Shown in pieces: positions 51,099 through 61,074 of a stretch of 64,000 nt of DNA. Every line of letters begins with the position of its first letter. Position 1 is the first letter of the stretch. The notes beneath the pieces are model-generated. The model did not search any database. It was given only the letters and a program-made list of their open reading frames with translations, and was not told the origin of the DNA. Position numbers and translations under genes: made by a program. The stretch is from Rhodospirillaceae bacterium (lineage in GTDB: Bacteria; Pseudomonadota; Alphaproteobacteria; GCA-2731375), in NCBI GenBank assembly GCA_018660265.1, contig JABJKS010000061.1:1-64000 (forward strand), given 5' to 3'.

Positions 51099-51812
51099 TT
51101 ATGGATTGCCTTCGCAGAGTATGGCACTCGCCTGCTGCTCTGAAAAACCAATATATTTGCAGTCAAATTTTGTCCGCTCGCGAAATTCCGAAAACGCCTT
51201 GAATTCATGCTGACGCCAGTTCGGCACATTATAAAATTCGTCAAACGCAATAACGCTACCAGGCAAAAAGTACGGCTCCAGAATTTCAAATATATCTTTT
51301 GTCGATTCATACAAATCGCAATCGATGTGGATAAACGCCACGCTCTTTTCGGATTGGCTTTCGAGAAACGACGGCAGGGTCTCGTTGAACCAACCTTTGT
51401 GCAAAGTCACGCTGGCAGGCACTTTCGGCAACATGCTACCACGGTCGAACTGGTGTTTGTGCCAATGGGTGCCGCCACCGCCATCGGGCAAGCCGTCGAA
51501 ACTATCGAAACCATGAATTCGCCGCTCTCCCACTTCCTTGGCGATCCAGCGAAGGGATTCACCACGATGCACGCCGAATTCCAAAATCATGCCTTCACCA
51601 GGCGCGGCTTTGAGGGCCTCGAGCAGGTGGCGCTTGCGATCATAATATAGAATAGCCGTACCGCCGAATTCGGCTATGAAGTCCGCCGATTCGAGGGTGG
51701 CCCTTTTTTGTAATGCATTCAGGGGGTTGGTCTGATGCCGCCACCATTCCCGCAACATTCGGTCGACCGCCAATTGTAGCACGCGGCTGTAAAGCTTTCC
51801 GGCAAAACTCAT
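51099..51812 (-). CDS. TylF/MycF-like class I O-methyltransferase
   Basis: A 237-residue methyltransferase. ILEFGVHRGESLRWIA (near residue 76) is the SAM motif and IHGFDSFDGLPD (near 98) the acidic motif. FIHIDCDLYESTKDIFE (near 165) and VIAFDEFYNVPNW (near 187) provide the metal-binding Asp residues typical of TylF/MycF enzymes, which O-methylate deoxysugars. It lies 91 bp upstream of FkbH on the same strand. It probably methylates a sugar of the repeat unit; the target position is not predictable. Confidence 0.88.
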   Translation of the reverse strand: MSFAGKLYSRVLQLAVDRMLREWWRHQTNPLNALQKRATLESADFIAEFGGTAILYYDRKRHLLEALKAAPGEGMILEFGVHRGESLRWIAKEVGERRIHGFDSFDGLPDGGGGTHWHKHQFDRGSMLPKVPASVTLHKGWFNETLPSFLESQSEKSVAFIHIDCDLYESTKDIFEILEPYFLPGSVIAFDEFYNVPNWRQHEFKAFSEFRERTKFDCKYIGFSEQQASAILCEGNP

Positions 51813-52022
51813 CAGCTGCGAACCTTAGTAGGAGTTGCCATCGAAGCAGGAACATCCTGGCCTTGGTATATTTCAATTCGGCCTGAATTCGCCGTCGTTT
51901 TCACCGTCATTTTCACCTTCTATCTTTGCAGCCAACCGGTATTCATTTTATGTTGCAGCGAGCCTAATCGCCCGATTATTGGTCATTTCCAACCGCGCAT
52001 TTTTCCCAGGCAAGCGGGTAGG

Positions 52023-52925
52023 TTATTGGGAAATCAGTACCGCATTTTCATCCTCGTCGAGCAGTTTTTGGAAATTCGAAAGATGCGCCGAATGGATACC
52101 CATCAACTGCTTGGCGACGGCTTTGTCATAGATGTATTTTTCAGCATTGAATTTCTGGATCATCGAAACCCAGAGCGGTTTGTTCTGGAAATCTGACCGG
52201 TATATCGCGCCCGGGTCGTCGTAGACCGTGCGCAATAGTTTTCTGAGCACCCGATCAATAAATATACTTCTTGGTGAAATGGAGGCATTTTCACGACCTG
52301 GACTGATATGTCCTTCGAAATACGGCAGATCAAGAAGCTCATAGAGTTGGCGAAAGGTTTGGTCCAAATTCGCCGTCAAATAGGCATGATCGATGACGAT
52401 GGTACGGTGGTTGGGCAGGAACTGCCGGAACCGCGCAAAATGGGTATCAAAGAAATAGCGCTGAATATAAATGTCATAATATTCCTCGTTGGTGAGGAAA
52501 TAGCCGAGAGGGTGATGGCGTTCCGGGCAATCGTGATTAATCATGCGCCGATAGTTGTAGTAGGAGAAAAAAGACGCAACAGGGTCCCGATAGGCAATGA
52601 TAAAGGTCGTGTTATCGGGAACATGATCGGCAAGATTTCGTAATGCGGTGTCGGAATAAATATAGTCTGTCGTCCATTCATGAAAAATTCCGTTGTCAGC
52701 AACACGCTCCGTTTGGAAAAGGGCACGATAGTCGTCGAAATCAAGCGTATCTTTTGTCCAGAAATGTGCTTCTTTTCGTGAAGACAATTGTATCTGAGGG
52801 TGAATTGCCAGGCGTCTGGCAATAAATGTCGTGCCGGCCTTTGGAAAGCCAAGTCCGATTAGATCGGGTGCAAACGTCGCTTGTTGTGTTGATCCTTGGT
52901 CGTTGAAAATATTGATGTCCGGCAT
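52023..52925 (-). CDS. Sulfotransferase
   Basis: A 300-residue PAPS-dependent sulfotransferase. IGLGFPKAGTTFIARRL (residues about 23-39) is the 5'-phosphosulfate-binding loop with Lys29 and the Thr pair. FIIAYRDPVASFFSYYNYRR (near 105-124) is the 3'-phosphate site with Arg and Ser. The family sulfates carbohydrates or lipids, and in a polysaccharide locus sulfation of the polymer is the natural reading. About 210 bp separate it from TylF and 280 bp from asparagine synthase, so it may be transcribed on its own. No PAPS-synthesis gene is in the window. Confidence 0.88.
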   Translation of the reverse strand: MPDINIFNDQGSTQQATFAPDLIGLGFPKAGTTFIARRLAIHPQIQLSSRKEAHFWTKDTLDFDDYRALFQTERVADNGIFHEWTTDYIYSDTALRNLADHVPDNTTFIIAYRDPVASFFSYYNYRRMINHDCPERHHPLGYFLTNEEYYDIYIQRYFFDTHFARFRQFLPNHRTIVIDHAYLTANLDQTFRQLYELLDLPYFEGHISPGRENASISPRSIFIDRVLRKLLRTVYDDPGAIYRSDFQNKPLWVSMIQKFNAEKYIYDKAVAKQLMGIHSAHLSNFQKLLDEDENAVLISQ

Positions 52926-53205
52926 CTACCACTTAACCTTCATATTCATAATGGCATCACTCAACTTGTACCGCGCGGTGCAAAAATGCACAGATCCGGG
53001 GCGTTTGCAGATCAATAGTCAATGTCGCCTTTCGAGGCAATTAGAACAACCTCCGTATTGCCATTGATCGCATTAAAATCATGTAGGAATTGATTCATAT
53101 TGGCGTCCCATAGTCTCTCTCCTTGATGGCTAATATTGCTATCAAGTATCCGGAACTAAACCGTGACAAGACCAATACGAGAACGGATTATATCGTTCGC
53201 CCAGT

Positions 53206-55173
53206 CTATTGGCTCTGCTGGCCTCGAATTGCAATTTTCGGCCTGTTTGGTTTGGTTTGTTGGAGACGCCAAGCCTGGAACATCAAGATACCCCAGATCG
53301 GCTCTTGAAATCTGTCGTGACCGGCCAGTAATTGCTGCCAGACGCTGTGTATGGCGCCAACACCCGTCAATCCGCTATCTGTGAGGAGGCCGGGTGCCAA
53401 TAGCGCTTCGGCCCACTCACGCATGGGACCACGCAGCCATTCGGCGACGGGGATGCTGAAGCCCGCTTTCGGGCGCTCAAACATTTCAGTGGGGACATAA
53501 CGGTTCAGCACCTGGCGCAATAGCCACTTGCCCTCGCCATCGCGGTATTTTTGCTCGAAGGGGAGGCGCCAAGCGAAATCCATGACGCGGTGGTCAAGTA
53601 AGGGCACTCGCACTTCGAGGGACACAGCCATGCTTGCACGATCGACCTTTGTCAGTACGTCATCGGGTAAATAGCCAATCGCGTCCATATATTGCATACG
53701 TGATATGAAGCGCGGGAAATCAGCCTCCAGGCCTGGGATGCCAACGGCTCGCCCGGCCCCTTCATCAACGGCAATGATCTCATCAGGCCGGGGCCAATTG
53801 GTGTGTTGGCGGTGGTAGATAGCATCGGCGCTGGGTTGTTCCAGGAAGCTGCAAAAGCGCCCCACACGGTCCCCCAGGCGGCCCTTTGATAATCCTGCCG
53901 GCAGCACCGCCCCCGTAGCGTTCCAAACATCATTCGGCAATGCGGATACCGCGTTGGCTGCCATCCTCCGTAGGGAAAGCGGCCAGCTGCCGAAACGGCG
54001 GCTGGTCATATCGGCCCAGCGATAGCGGGTGTACCCCGCCATCAACTCATCCCCGCCATCGCCGGACAGGGCGACTGTCACATGCTGGCGTGTCATGCGG
54101 GATACCAGATAGGTTGGGATTTGCGATGAATCCGCGAACGGTTCATCAAACATTTCCGGCAAATGCGGTATGATATCCATTGCGTCTTGCGGCGAGACAT
54201 AGAGTTCGTGGTGCTCGGTGCCAAGGTGGCGGGCGATGGTTTTGGCGAATTTCGCCTCGTTGAACGCCTTTTCTTCAAAGCCGATTGTGAATGTCTTGAC
54301 GGGACGTTCGCTCTGCGCCTGCATGAGAGCGACCACGAGGGAGGAGTCTATCCCACCGGAAAGAAAGGCACCGAGGGGAACATCCGCCAACATGCGCCGG
54401 CCAACCGCATCTTTTAGCAAGTCATCCAGTTGATCGATTGCATCGTCATCGCGTAGGGACAGGGGTTCACGTCCGCCCCGCACAGCGACATCCCGCAGTG
54501 ACCAGTATTGTGAAATTTCAGGTTTGTTGGTTCCGTCCAGTCGAACTTTGGTGCCCGGTTCTAGTTTATTCAGACCTTTGTAAATGCAGTTGGGGGCAGG
54601 TACGTAATTCAGGCGTAAATAATCCGCTAAAGCGCCTTGATCGATCTCGTTCCCGAACCCCGGGACAGCAGCAAAGGCGCGTGGTTCAGAGGCAAATATA
54701 ATCGCATTGCCAATATAGCCCCAATATAGCGGCTTAATGCCAAGGCGGTCCCGCAGCAGAACCAAGCTGCGTTCATGACGGTCCCAAAGGGCAAGGGCAA
54801 ACATCCCGATCAACCGTTCAATCGCAGCATCCACATCCCAGCGATCGATGAGGGCCAGAACAACTTCGGTGTCGCTGTCGCCCCTGAATTGAACACCACC
54901 AGCTTCCAGATCCTTGCGCAGTTCACGAAAATTGTAGACTTCGCCATTGTAACAAATGACATAGCGACCACTGGCAGACGTCATGGGTTGGCGTCCGGCT
55001 GCCGACAGATCAATAATAGAGAGGCGTCGATGGGAAAGGGCTATGCCGGCAGCAGGATCACTCCAAACGGAACTGTCATCGGGCCCACGGTGTTGTATGG
55101 CCTGGGCCATCGCAACAGCAGTTTCGGCATGATCGCCACCACCGGGCCGCCAAATCCCCGCAATGCCGCACAT
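53206..55173 (-). CDS. asnB: Glutamine-hydrolysing asparagine synthase family protein
   Basis: A 655-residue class-B asparagine synthetase. It begins MCGIAGIW, exposing Cys2 as the glutaminase nucleophile. RLSIIDLSAAGRQPM and YNGEVYNF complete the glutaminase domain. The synthetase domain has FLSGGIDSSLV (pyrophosphate loop near residue 270) and LSGDGGDELMAGY (near 375). In O-antigen clusters AsnB homologues often amidate uronic acids, so glycan amidation is as likely as asparagine supply. Its ATG overlaps the upstream GT4 stop by one base, tying it to the glycosyltransferase operon. Confidence 0.94.
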   Translation of the reverse strand: MCGIAGIWRPGGGDHAETAVAMAQAIQHRGPDDSSVWSDPAAGIALSHRRLSIIDLSAAGRQPMTSASGRYVICYNGEVYNFRELRKDLEAGGVQFRGDSDTEVVLALIDRWDVDAAIERLIGMFALALWDRHERSLVLLRDRLGIKPLYWGYIGNAIIFASEPRAFAAVPGFGNEIDQGALADYLRLNYVPAPNCIYKGLNKLEPGTKVRLDGTNKPEISQYWSLRDVAVRGGREPLSLRDDDAIDQLDDLLKDAVGRRMLADVPLGAFLSGGIDSSLVVALMQAQSERPVKTFTIGFEEKAFNEAKFAKTIARHLGTEHHELYVSPQDAMDIIPHLPEMFDEPFADSSQIPTYLVSRMTRQHVTVALSGDGGDELMAGYTRYRWADMTSRRFGSWPLSLRRMAANAVSALPNDVWNATGAVLPAGLSKGRLGDRVGRFCSFLEQPSADAIYHRQHTNWPRPDEIIAVDEGAGRAVGIPGLEADFPRFISRMQYMDAIGYLPDDVLTKVDRASMAVSLEVRVPLLDHRVMDFAWRLPFEQKYRDGEGKWLLRQVLNRYVPTEMFERPKAGFSIPVAEWLRGPMREWAEALLAPGLLTDSGLTGVGAIHSVWQQLLAGHDRFQEPIWGILMFQAWRLQQTKPNRPKIAIRGQQSQ

Positions 55174-56369
55174 TATGGCATCTCCTGGAGCACGGCCTGA
55201 TTGGCGCTTTTTGACTGAACGCGGCGGAGCAGGGCGCTGGTTTTGTCAATCATGGATTTCCGGGGGAAACAGGTGACAATGCGCGTCCGCGCGTCCGCAC
55301 CGGCCGCCGCCCGTCCCTGGGGCGACATTTTGGCAAAGCGACGCCATGCCGCCGCCAACGCGGTCGGGGCGAAGACGGGTACCACAGTGCCCTGATCACC
55401 AACCACAATGGCGGCATCGCCCACATCCGTGGTGACGAACGGCAGGGCCATCGCCATGCCTTCGCCGACTGCGTTGGGAAACCCTTCGCCATACGCTGAA
55501 CATAGCGTGGCAATGTCCAGCGCGTTAAGCAGATCAGACACATCATCGCGGGCACCGGTCCAAATCAGCCGATCATCCAGGCCCAGAGCGTTCCCGATCC
55601 CGTGCAGTTCATGCGCATATTCTATGGTGCCGCCGCCAATGCAGATGAACCGGGCCGCCGGTACATCTCGGGCTAAATCCGCCGCTGCCTTTAGAAAGGT
55701 TGCATGATCCTTTACTGGGTCAAGCCGGGCGACAAGGCCTATGACAATATCATCATCGGAAAAACCAAATTCAGCCCGATAGCGTTTTCGTGTCGCCGGG
55801 TTCGGTTGGTAACGTTCGGTGTCGATGCCATTGCCCACAACCGTAATGGCGTCCGCGTGAAATTGGCTTTGCTGAAGGTGCCGTTTGCCAGCCCATGAAT
55901 TGCAGATGATAAGATCGGCAGCGCGGGCCAACAGGCGTTCAAGAGCGAAAAAAATGCGCCAGGATAAGGCCCTGTCTTCAAGCTTCATGTCTGATGTTCG
56001 AATGCCCCAGACCAGGCGGCTGCGCCGCAGCCACGGCTTTACAATGGCAGCCACGGCGTTGGGAAAATCCAGATAGGAATAGACGACATCCGGCTTACTG
56101 GCGCGCAGGGCGCGAACCAGACGTAGGAAAAAACCAAACGCGTCATGCCGCCCACGCAGGCCAAGAGTGACAACTGGGATATCGGCTTCGCGCAGTTCCC
56201 CCAGGAGTGCGCCCTCATCATGAAAACTGATAACCGTTGGCGCGAACTCTGTTCGATCCAATCCGCACGCCAGCACGGTAAGTTGTACCTCCGCCCCGCC
56301 AACCTCCAGGGAATGAACCAGAAATGTGAGCCGGATTTTTCTGTCCGACGTCGGATCAGACTGTGGCAT
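55173..56369 (-). CDS. Glycosyltransferase family 4
   Basis: A 398-residue GT-B enzyme. LTFLVHSLEVGGAEVQLTVL is the N-terminal glycine loop; IGLVARLDPVKDHATFLKAA and EGFPNAVGEGMAMALP with E-x7-E form the donor site. It is a close paralogue of the enzyme at 33809-34951 (shared GGAEV, VKDH/IKDH and TDVGDAA-IVGD wording). The ATG at 56369 has AGGGTGAC close before it and overlaps the upstream gene by 14 bp. It adds a sugar in the cytoplasm during repeat-unit assembly. Confidence 0.9.
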   Translation of the reverse strand: MPQSDPTSDRKIRLTFLVHSLEVGGAEVQLTVLACGLDRTEFAPTVISFHDEGALLGELREADIPVVTLGLRGRHDAFGFFLRLVRALRASKPDVVYSYLDFPNAVAAIVKPWLRRSRLVWGIRTSDMKLEDRALSWRIFFALERLLARAADLIICNSWAGKRHLQQSQFHADAITVVGNGIDTERYQPNPATRKRYRAEFGFSDDDIVIGLVARLDPVKDHATFLKAAADLARDVPAARFICIGGGTIEYAHELHGIGNALGLDDRLIWTGARDDVSDLLNALDIATLCSAYGEGFPNAVGEGMAMALPFVTTDVGDAAIVVGDQGTVVPVFAPTALAAAWRRFAKMSPQGRAAAGADARTRIVTCFPRKSMIDKTSALLRRVQSKSANQAVLQEMP

Positions 56370-57492
56370 TGTCACCCTGAACTGATGCTGGCGCGGTATC
56401 ATCTTCCCCAGCAGCTTCCGCCAACAAGTCCAGAAAGTAGCTCACGAAACGCTCGTGCGCACTGCGACCGACGGTATACTCGCGGTACAGGTTCTGGCCA
56501 TTCTCGGCAATATGGAGATGGCCTGAATAGTCCGAGAGCACCCGGTCAACTTTTTCTTCAATGTCGGTCAGATCCCAGTCATGGGCAAGATAGGTTACAT
56601 CCGCCTGGTAAAAATTCGGATAGGTCTCCAGGTGCGACATGTCCGGCTTCAGCAGTAGACCGCCGGTGATGAAGGTTTCGAAGTCCTTATAATTCACTTC
56701 GCTATAACCAAATGGCGATGTAACGATTTTGCTATCCCGAAGTTCCTTGAAATAGTTGATTTTTGAAACCCGCTCTGTACGGCGATAGCGATGTAGGGCG
56801 TCTGCCAACCGTAACCGCTGATAAGCCACCGTTTCGTACTTGTAGGTCAGGCCCATGCGGCAGGAGACCTCTATGGCTCGGTGCACGGATGGGCGGGTGA
56901 ACATTTTGGTCGGGCGCATCAGCTGGGCTAATGGTACGTGTTTGTACAATGCTGAAATTCGTGGGCCCAAAAGTGAATAGTTCGCCAGCGCCGTGTTCCA
57001 TGAGGGACGCAATTTAGCTAGATCCCTGGCATCCTCTACCGGCATGGACGAAACGGGTGTCGCATCCACCACGCCATTGCGGTTATGGTAGTAATCTGTG
57101 AACTGCCGTTGACCATAGAGCGCCTTTTGATACAAGGCACGGTCGCGCAAAAGATTGGTCTTATAATACCTTTTGACTAGCGGCAGGATTTCGCTCATCA
57201 CCGTACTTGATGTTGATGAGCGGTCAAAAAACAGCGTCTCTGACACGCGCTCAACCAAATGCGCTACGAGGTCGAGCGCTTCTGTCCGGCGGTCAACCCA
57301 GGGTGCCTTCCAAAACGCACTATTGATCATTAAGACATCGCAATCGATCAAACCAGGCGTTGGTTGTTGATAAAGATGGAATTGTATTCCGGTATCCAGA
57401 AACAGACGGCGGTTGGCCAGCAACGGTGCCAGAAATGATCGCACGTTTTGATCTGTCATCGGACAGGTCAGAATATTGATCCGCTTACCCAT
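56356..57492 (-). CDS. Glycosyltransferase-like protein of an unassigned family
   Basis: A 378-residue protein with no clear GT4 signature. The C-terminal part has TSPFGYSEVNYKDFE followed by TGGLLLKPDMSHLETYPNFY (near residues 268-303). This pattern resembles CgeB/GT1-like proteins, where a conserved acidic and glycine region binds the nucleotide sugar. The N-terminal half is unassigned. It overlaps both neighbouring GT4 genes (14 and 8 bp), so a role as another transferase of the repeat unit is likely. Confidence 0.65.
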   Translation of the reverse strand: MGKRINILTCPMTDQNVRSFLAPLLANRRLFLDTGIQFHLYQQPTPGLIDCDVLMINSAFWKAPWVDRRTEALDLVAHLVERVSETLFFDRSSTSSTVMSEILPLVKRYYKTNLLRDRALYQKALYGQRQFTDYYHNRNGVVDATPVSSMPVEDARDLAKLRPSWNTALANYSLLGPRISALYKHVPLAQLMRPTKMFTRPSVHRAIEVSCRMGLTYKYETVAYQRLRLADALHRYRRTERVSKINYFKELRDSKIVTSPFGYSEVNYKDFETFITGGLLLKPDMSHLETYPNFYQADVTYLAHDWDLTDIEEKVDRVLSDYSGHLHIAENGQNLYREYTVGRSAHERFVSYFLDLLAEAAGEDDTAPASVQGDNATV

Positions 57493-58636
57493 GGTTCACT
57501 GTCTCGTTGTCTCCGGAATTTGGCCTCGGACGGTGGGCCGGTGCAGGCGGTAAATCAAGCACCCCGGCCCAGATGTCCAGCACAAATGCCATCGTTTGAC
57601 CTTCTAATCGTTGGCTACCGGCGCGGCCCAGTCTTTCGCGCAAGTCCGGATGTAGGATCAATTTTAAGAGTGCGCTGGCGAGTTGTTCCACATCGTCGGA
57701 CGCGACGACTAAGCCGGTTTCGCCATCCTCGATATATTCAAGTGGTCCACCTGAGGCGTCGCTGACGATGCAGGGCAGGGCGCTGCTCATGGCCTCCAAT
57801 AATACATTGGGCGTGCCTTCGAAACGGGAAGGCAGGGCGAATATTTTTGCCGCCCGATAATATGGAAAAGGGTCTTCAACCTGACCGGCAAAAATCACCC
57901 GATCGGCTATGCCATGATCTTCCGCCCTTTGACGCAGTGCCGCTCCACAGTCGCCACTACCGACGATTTCCAGATTCCAGTCTTTGTCTTGCGCGGCGAC
58001 ACGGGCAAAGGCGTCTATCAAAACATCCTGCGCCTTTTGCGGCGACAAACGGCCAACATTCAAGATCGTCGGCTTTGAACGGGAAACGGTGTCTGACGAT
58101 CGCCCCTGGGCAACGGGATTGGGTGCGAAGACCAATTTTTTTGCCGGTACAAACGCTGCTAATGAAGACAGTGCGCCTTGGCTATTTGCCGTCACCTGAT
58201 CTGCCATGGGGTAGGTTCTTCGGCGCATCAGATCCCAAAACCTGCCAAGAGACTGCCGGGCCGGATCATTGCGTTCAGAGATGCAAACCCTTAGTCGCAA
58301 TCCTGTTGCCGCTAGCACCGCGAGCGTGTTCATGGAACCCGTGAAGGAAAGAACGCAGGGTGCACCGCTCTCTTTGAAGGCTTGGCGTAGGGCACGCAAC
58401 CGTCCGATATTTGCATTTATGGCACCAAAGAGACCATGGGATGGCGTCAAACCACCGATGCTAATACGGCAAATTTGCGGGGACAACGGAAAGAAGTCGG
58501 TATGGCCATCGCTCAGTGTTACGACGGAGATGCGCCAGCCTTCGTCCGCCCAGGCATTGGCGAGTTGGCTGAAAACGCGTTCTGCACCGCCCGCCTCCAG
58601 GGCTGAAATAACCATGCAGATATCATCACGCCTCAA
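57485..58636 (-). CDS. Glycosyltransferase family 4 (AmsD/GalNAc-transferase-like)
   Basis: A 383-residue GT-B enzyme. MVISALEAGGAERVFSQLANAW (residues about 8-29) is the typical GGAERV start of the AmsD/WaaB/PglJ-like group. The donor half has LNVGRLSPQKAQDVLIDAF and SRFEGTPNVLLEAMSSALP with the E-x7-E signature, then EDGETGLVV. It overlaps the following glycosyltransferase-like gene by 8 bp. Sugar specificity is not predictable from sequence. Confidence 0.9.
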   Translation of the reverse strand: MRRDDICMVISALEAGGAERVFSQLANAWADEGWRISVVTLSDGHTDFFPLSPQICRISIGGLTPSHGLFGAINANIGRLRALRQAFKESGAPCVLSFTGSMNTLAVLAATGLRLRVCISERNDPARQSLGRFWDLMRRRTYPMADQVTANSQGALSSLAAFVPAKKLVFAPNPVAQGRSSDTVSRSKPTILNVGRLSPQKAQDVLIDAFARVAAQDKDWNLEIVGSGDCGAALRQRAEDHGIADRVIFAGQVEDPFPYYRAAKIFALPSRFEGTPNVLLEAMSSALPCIVSDASGGPLEYIEDGETGLVVASDDVEQLASALLKLILHPDLRERLGRAGSQRLEGQTMAFVLDIWAGVLDLPPAPAHRPRPNSGDNETVNHG

Positions 58637-58705
58637 TGCTGCATCCCCGCTCCACCAAGGCTGCTGCCCAGATGGACGCCTAAGGCGGAAAAGTCTTCAT
58701 TTGCA

Positions 58706-59839
58706 TTATTCTGACTGCAAGTGATCATAAATATCCATGACTGCGTTTGCATAGGCATGAACAGAATAACGAACGAGAGCAGCTTCACGGGCGCTGCGCG
58801 CTATCTCGTCATGATGGCCAGGGTTGCGTAGTAAAGTTAATGCCGCCGCCGCCATCGCCGATGCGTCGTCGGGCGGCGTCAGAATGCCCGTTTTCGCGTC
58901 CTCGATAATCTCTCCATTACCACCCGAAGCGGAAGCGATTACCGGCGTACCTGACAGCATTGCTTCGACCAAAGATCGGCTGAAAGCTTCATTGACGGAT
59001 GGTGCCAACAATAAATCAGCGGCCGCCATCCAGGGTGCCACGGGATCATGAAAGCCCATAAAATGTACGGCGCCATGAATGCCGAGCTCGGTCGCGAGAC
59101 GGCTAAGTTCTGGCTGCAATCGGTCGCGGTCACGGCCAAATAACAAGAAACGTATGCTCGGCCCATATGCGTTGTGGATCCCGGCGGCGGTACGCAAAAA
59201 TGCCTCAGGCCTTTTTTGTGCTGTCAGCGTGCCCAGAAATATCACGATCCTGTCGTCTGGCGAGAAGCCAAGTTTTTGGCAAACCTCACGGCGTGCGTGA
59301 TCCCGGTTTAAGGGTTCTGCCTCGGTATCGTGCGGGTTGTCGATGGTCAAGGTTTCAGAGCGAATGGACGCCGGCAAACTTTGCCGAACAAAGTTCGAAA
59401 CACAGATCACCCGGTTCGCCAGCGTCATTGCCAGGCGCGTGAGGCGGGAAGGGGCATACATGCTGTGTTGATGCCAGATAAATTTTCTGCCGCTCAGGCG
59501 TGCGGGCAGACCCCATGTTTGGTTCATGCGACCATCCTGGGGGTGTACGATGGCGATCTCATGCTGTTTCAGAAGGCGGCTTAGCACAGGCGTCGTGTTT
59601 GCCAGGCAGCCGAGGTTGGCAATTGGGCCGCGCCCTGGCCCCACGTATGTGGGGATCGGCTGGTATTCGAACTCAATATCCCGTTTGCGTAGATAGTCCG
59701 CAAACGGTCCGGGCTCGTGCAGAATGACCCGGGGCACATAGCGCGTGCGGTCCAGGGCGTTGATCAAGACGGCGGTCGCTATTTGACTGCCACCGGCACT
59801 ATCGCCAATGAACGGAAAACAGATATTACGCGCGGTCAT
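58706..59839 (-). CDS. Glycosyltransferase family 4
   Basis: A 377-residue GT-B enzyme. ICFPFIGDSAGGSQIATAVL is the N-terminal loop. VIFLGTLTAQKRPEAFLRTA and SVNEAFSRSLVEAMLSGTPVIAS contain the donor-site E-x7-E (EAFSRSLVE), followed by GGNGEIIEDAKTGIL. It is first in the run of glycosyltransferase genes, 69 bp before the next one, and 62 bp after the FkbM gene. No odd features. Confidence 0.9.
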   Translation of the reverse strand: MTARNICFPFIGDSAGGSQIATAVLINALDRTRYVPRVILHEPGPFADYLRKRDIEFEYQPIPTYVGPGRGPIANLGCLANTTPVLSRLLKQHEIAIVHPQDGRMNQTWGLPARLSGRKFIWHQHSMYAPSRLTRLAMTLANRVICVSNFVRQSLPASIRSETLTIDNPHDTEAEPLNRDHARREVCQKLGFSPDDRIVIFLGTLTAQKRPEAFLRTAAGIHNAYGPSIRFLLFGRDRDRLQPELSRLATELGIHGAVHFMGFHDPVAPWMAAADLLLAPSVNEAFSRSLVEAMLSGTPVIASASGGNGEIIEDAKTGILTPPDDASAMAAAALTLLRNPGHHDEIARSAREAALVRYSVHAYANAVMDIYDHLQSE

Positions 59840-59901
59840 TCGGAACTTTGACTGCCTGCCATCAAGACTAATTTCAAGCCGAATAAGTTGAATTAGAAGC
59901 T

Positions 59902-60897
59902 CTATCCGGCCACACTTTTTTTCGCCGAATTTTGCTCTGTTGTTTTTGTGCTGTCAGCATCCTTGGCCAATAGAACCGTACGAACTCCGCCATTTTTGCA
60001 AAGTAGATGTATGACGTCATCGTCACTAACGTTTTCAAAAAGTTTGCGAAACTCGAAATCAGTGGGAATTAAGGGGCCGCCACGATATCCCAAAGCTTCA
60101 ACCTGCTTTGTGCCCCAATCTGAGGACGAGGCTACAAAGCGAGCCTTGTAGCCGGAAGCGAACAGGCGTCGAAGCGGGGTCATCATGTCATGGTCCGGGG
60201 TGTACTGGCGAAGGTGGGTTTCAAACACGACCATGGGAGAGATTTCACCTTTCTCCACAGAATCTAGCATGCCATTGAAAACTTCGACTTCATGCCCTTC
60301 GACATCCATACGGATTAAATCGATCTTGCCAAATTCGGCCATCATAGAGGGAACCGTACGAGTTTCGACTTCCTCCGTGTTTTCCGTTTGAAGCGGCCTG
60401 TCCGTTCTCGAGTGAAAACTGTGAAGATTGGAAAACGGCGATATGATCAAATTACCCGTACCATCTGTATCAGAAATCGCCATATGGAAAAAATCAATAT
60501 TCTGATATCCGTTCAGCGCGACATTACGTTTCAACGTGGCGATATTGCCCTGCGCTGGCTCCACCGCAATAATACGGCCCGTCTCACCGACAAGCTCACG
60601 TTCCATCATCGCGTAGTAGCCGATATTCGCTCCGATATCGAGAACTGTCATACCAGGCTTGAGAACCTTTTGCAGGATAATGCGATGGTCTTCCTCCCGC
60701 TGGCCGAACAGTATCAAGGTGCGGCCAATGCCCCGATCCAGTGTGTCAAGCCACATCCAATAATTGAAAATTTTCTTCTTTAGATAGCGCTGACCAAGCA
60801 GGCGACGATAGATATTGGCTTTGGCCAGATAATAGAGTGCGATCACAAAACCAGTGACGCCCTTATGTTTCAGTATGCGAAGGCTATTTTCGAGCAT
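59902..60897 (-). CDS. FkbM-family methyltransferase (second copy)
   Basis: A 331-residue SAM-dependent methyltransferase. VLDIGANIGYYAMMERELV (near residues 86-104) is the SAM motif, GRIIAVEPAQGNIATLKRNV near 109 the acidic motif, and DLIRMDVEGHEVEVFNGM near 196 the FkbM signature. An N-terminal extension with aromatic and basic residues may bind the membrane. It is unrelated in detail to the FkbM at 35487. It probably O-methylates a sugar made by the adjacent glycosyltransferases. Confidence 0.9.
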   Translation of the reverse strand: MLENSLRILKHKGVTGFVIALYYLAKANIYRRLLGQRYLKKKIFNYWMWLDTLDRGIGRTLILFGQREEDHRIILQKVLKPGMTVLDIGANIGYYAMMERELVGETGRIIAVEPAQGNIATLKRNVALNGYQNIDFFHMAISDTDGTGNLIISPFSNLHSFHSRTDRPLQTENTEEVETRTVPSMMAEFGKIDLIRMDVEGHEVEVFNGMLDSVEKGEISPMVVFETHLRQYTPDHDMMTPLRRLFASGYKARFVASSSDWGTKQVEALGYRGGPLIPTDFEFRKLFENVSDDDVIHLLCKNGGVRTVLLAKDADSTKTTEQNSAKKSVAG

Positions 60898-61074
60898 CGT
60901 CTCATGAGATCCTTACGAAAGCGCGGATGAGCGCTGGGTTATGAATATTCAACCGCCGTCGCCGGCAACCAGTGATATGACGTGTCGCAATATTTATGTG
61001 ATACCCAAGTTGCACACCGAGAAACCTCTGGGCACTATTGACAAAGGCTGCAGTCGGTTTTTCGTCTGCAATCT

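Noticed and set aside
53206-55173. AsnB as an antibiotic or lasso-peptide synthetase
   Set aside because: The start MCGIAGIW with intact glutaminase Cys2 and the coupling to glycosyltransferase genes fit ordinary AsnB. No precursor peptide, protease or transporter lies nearby.
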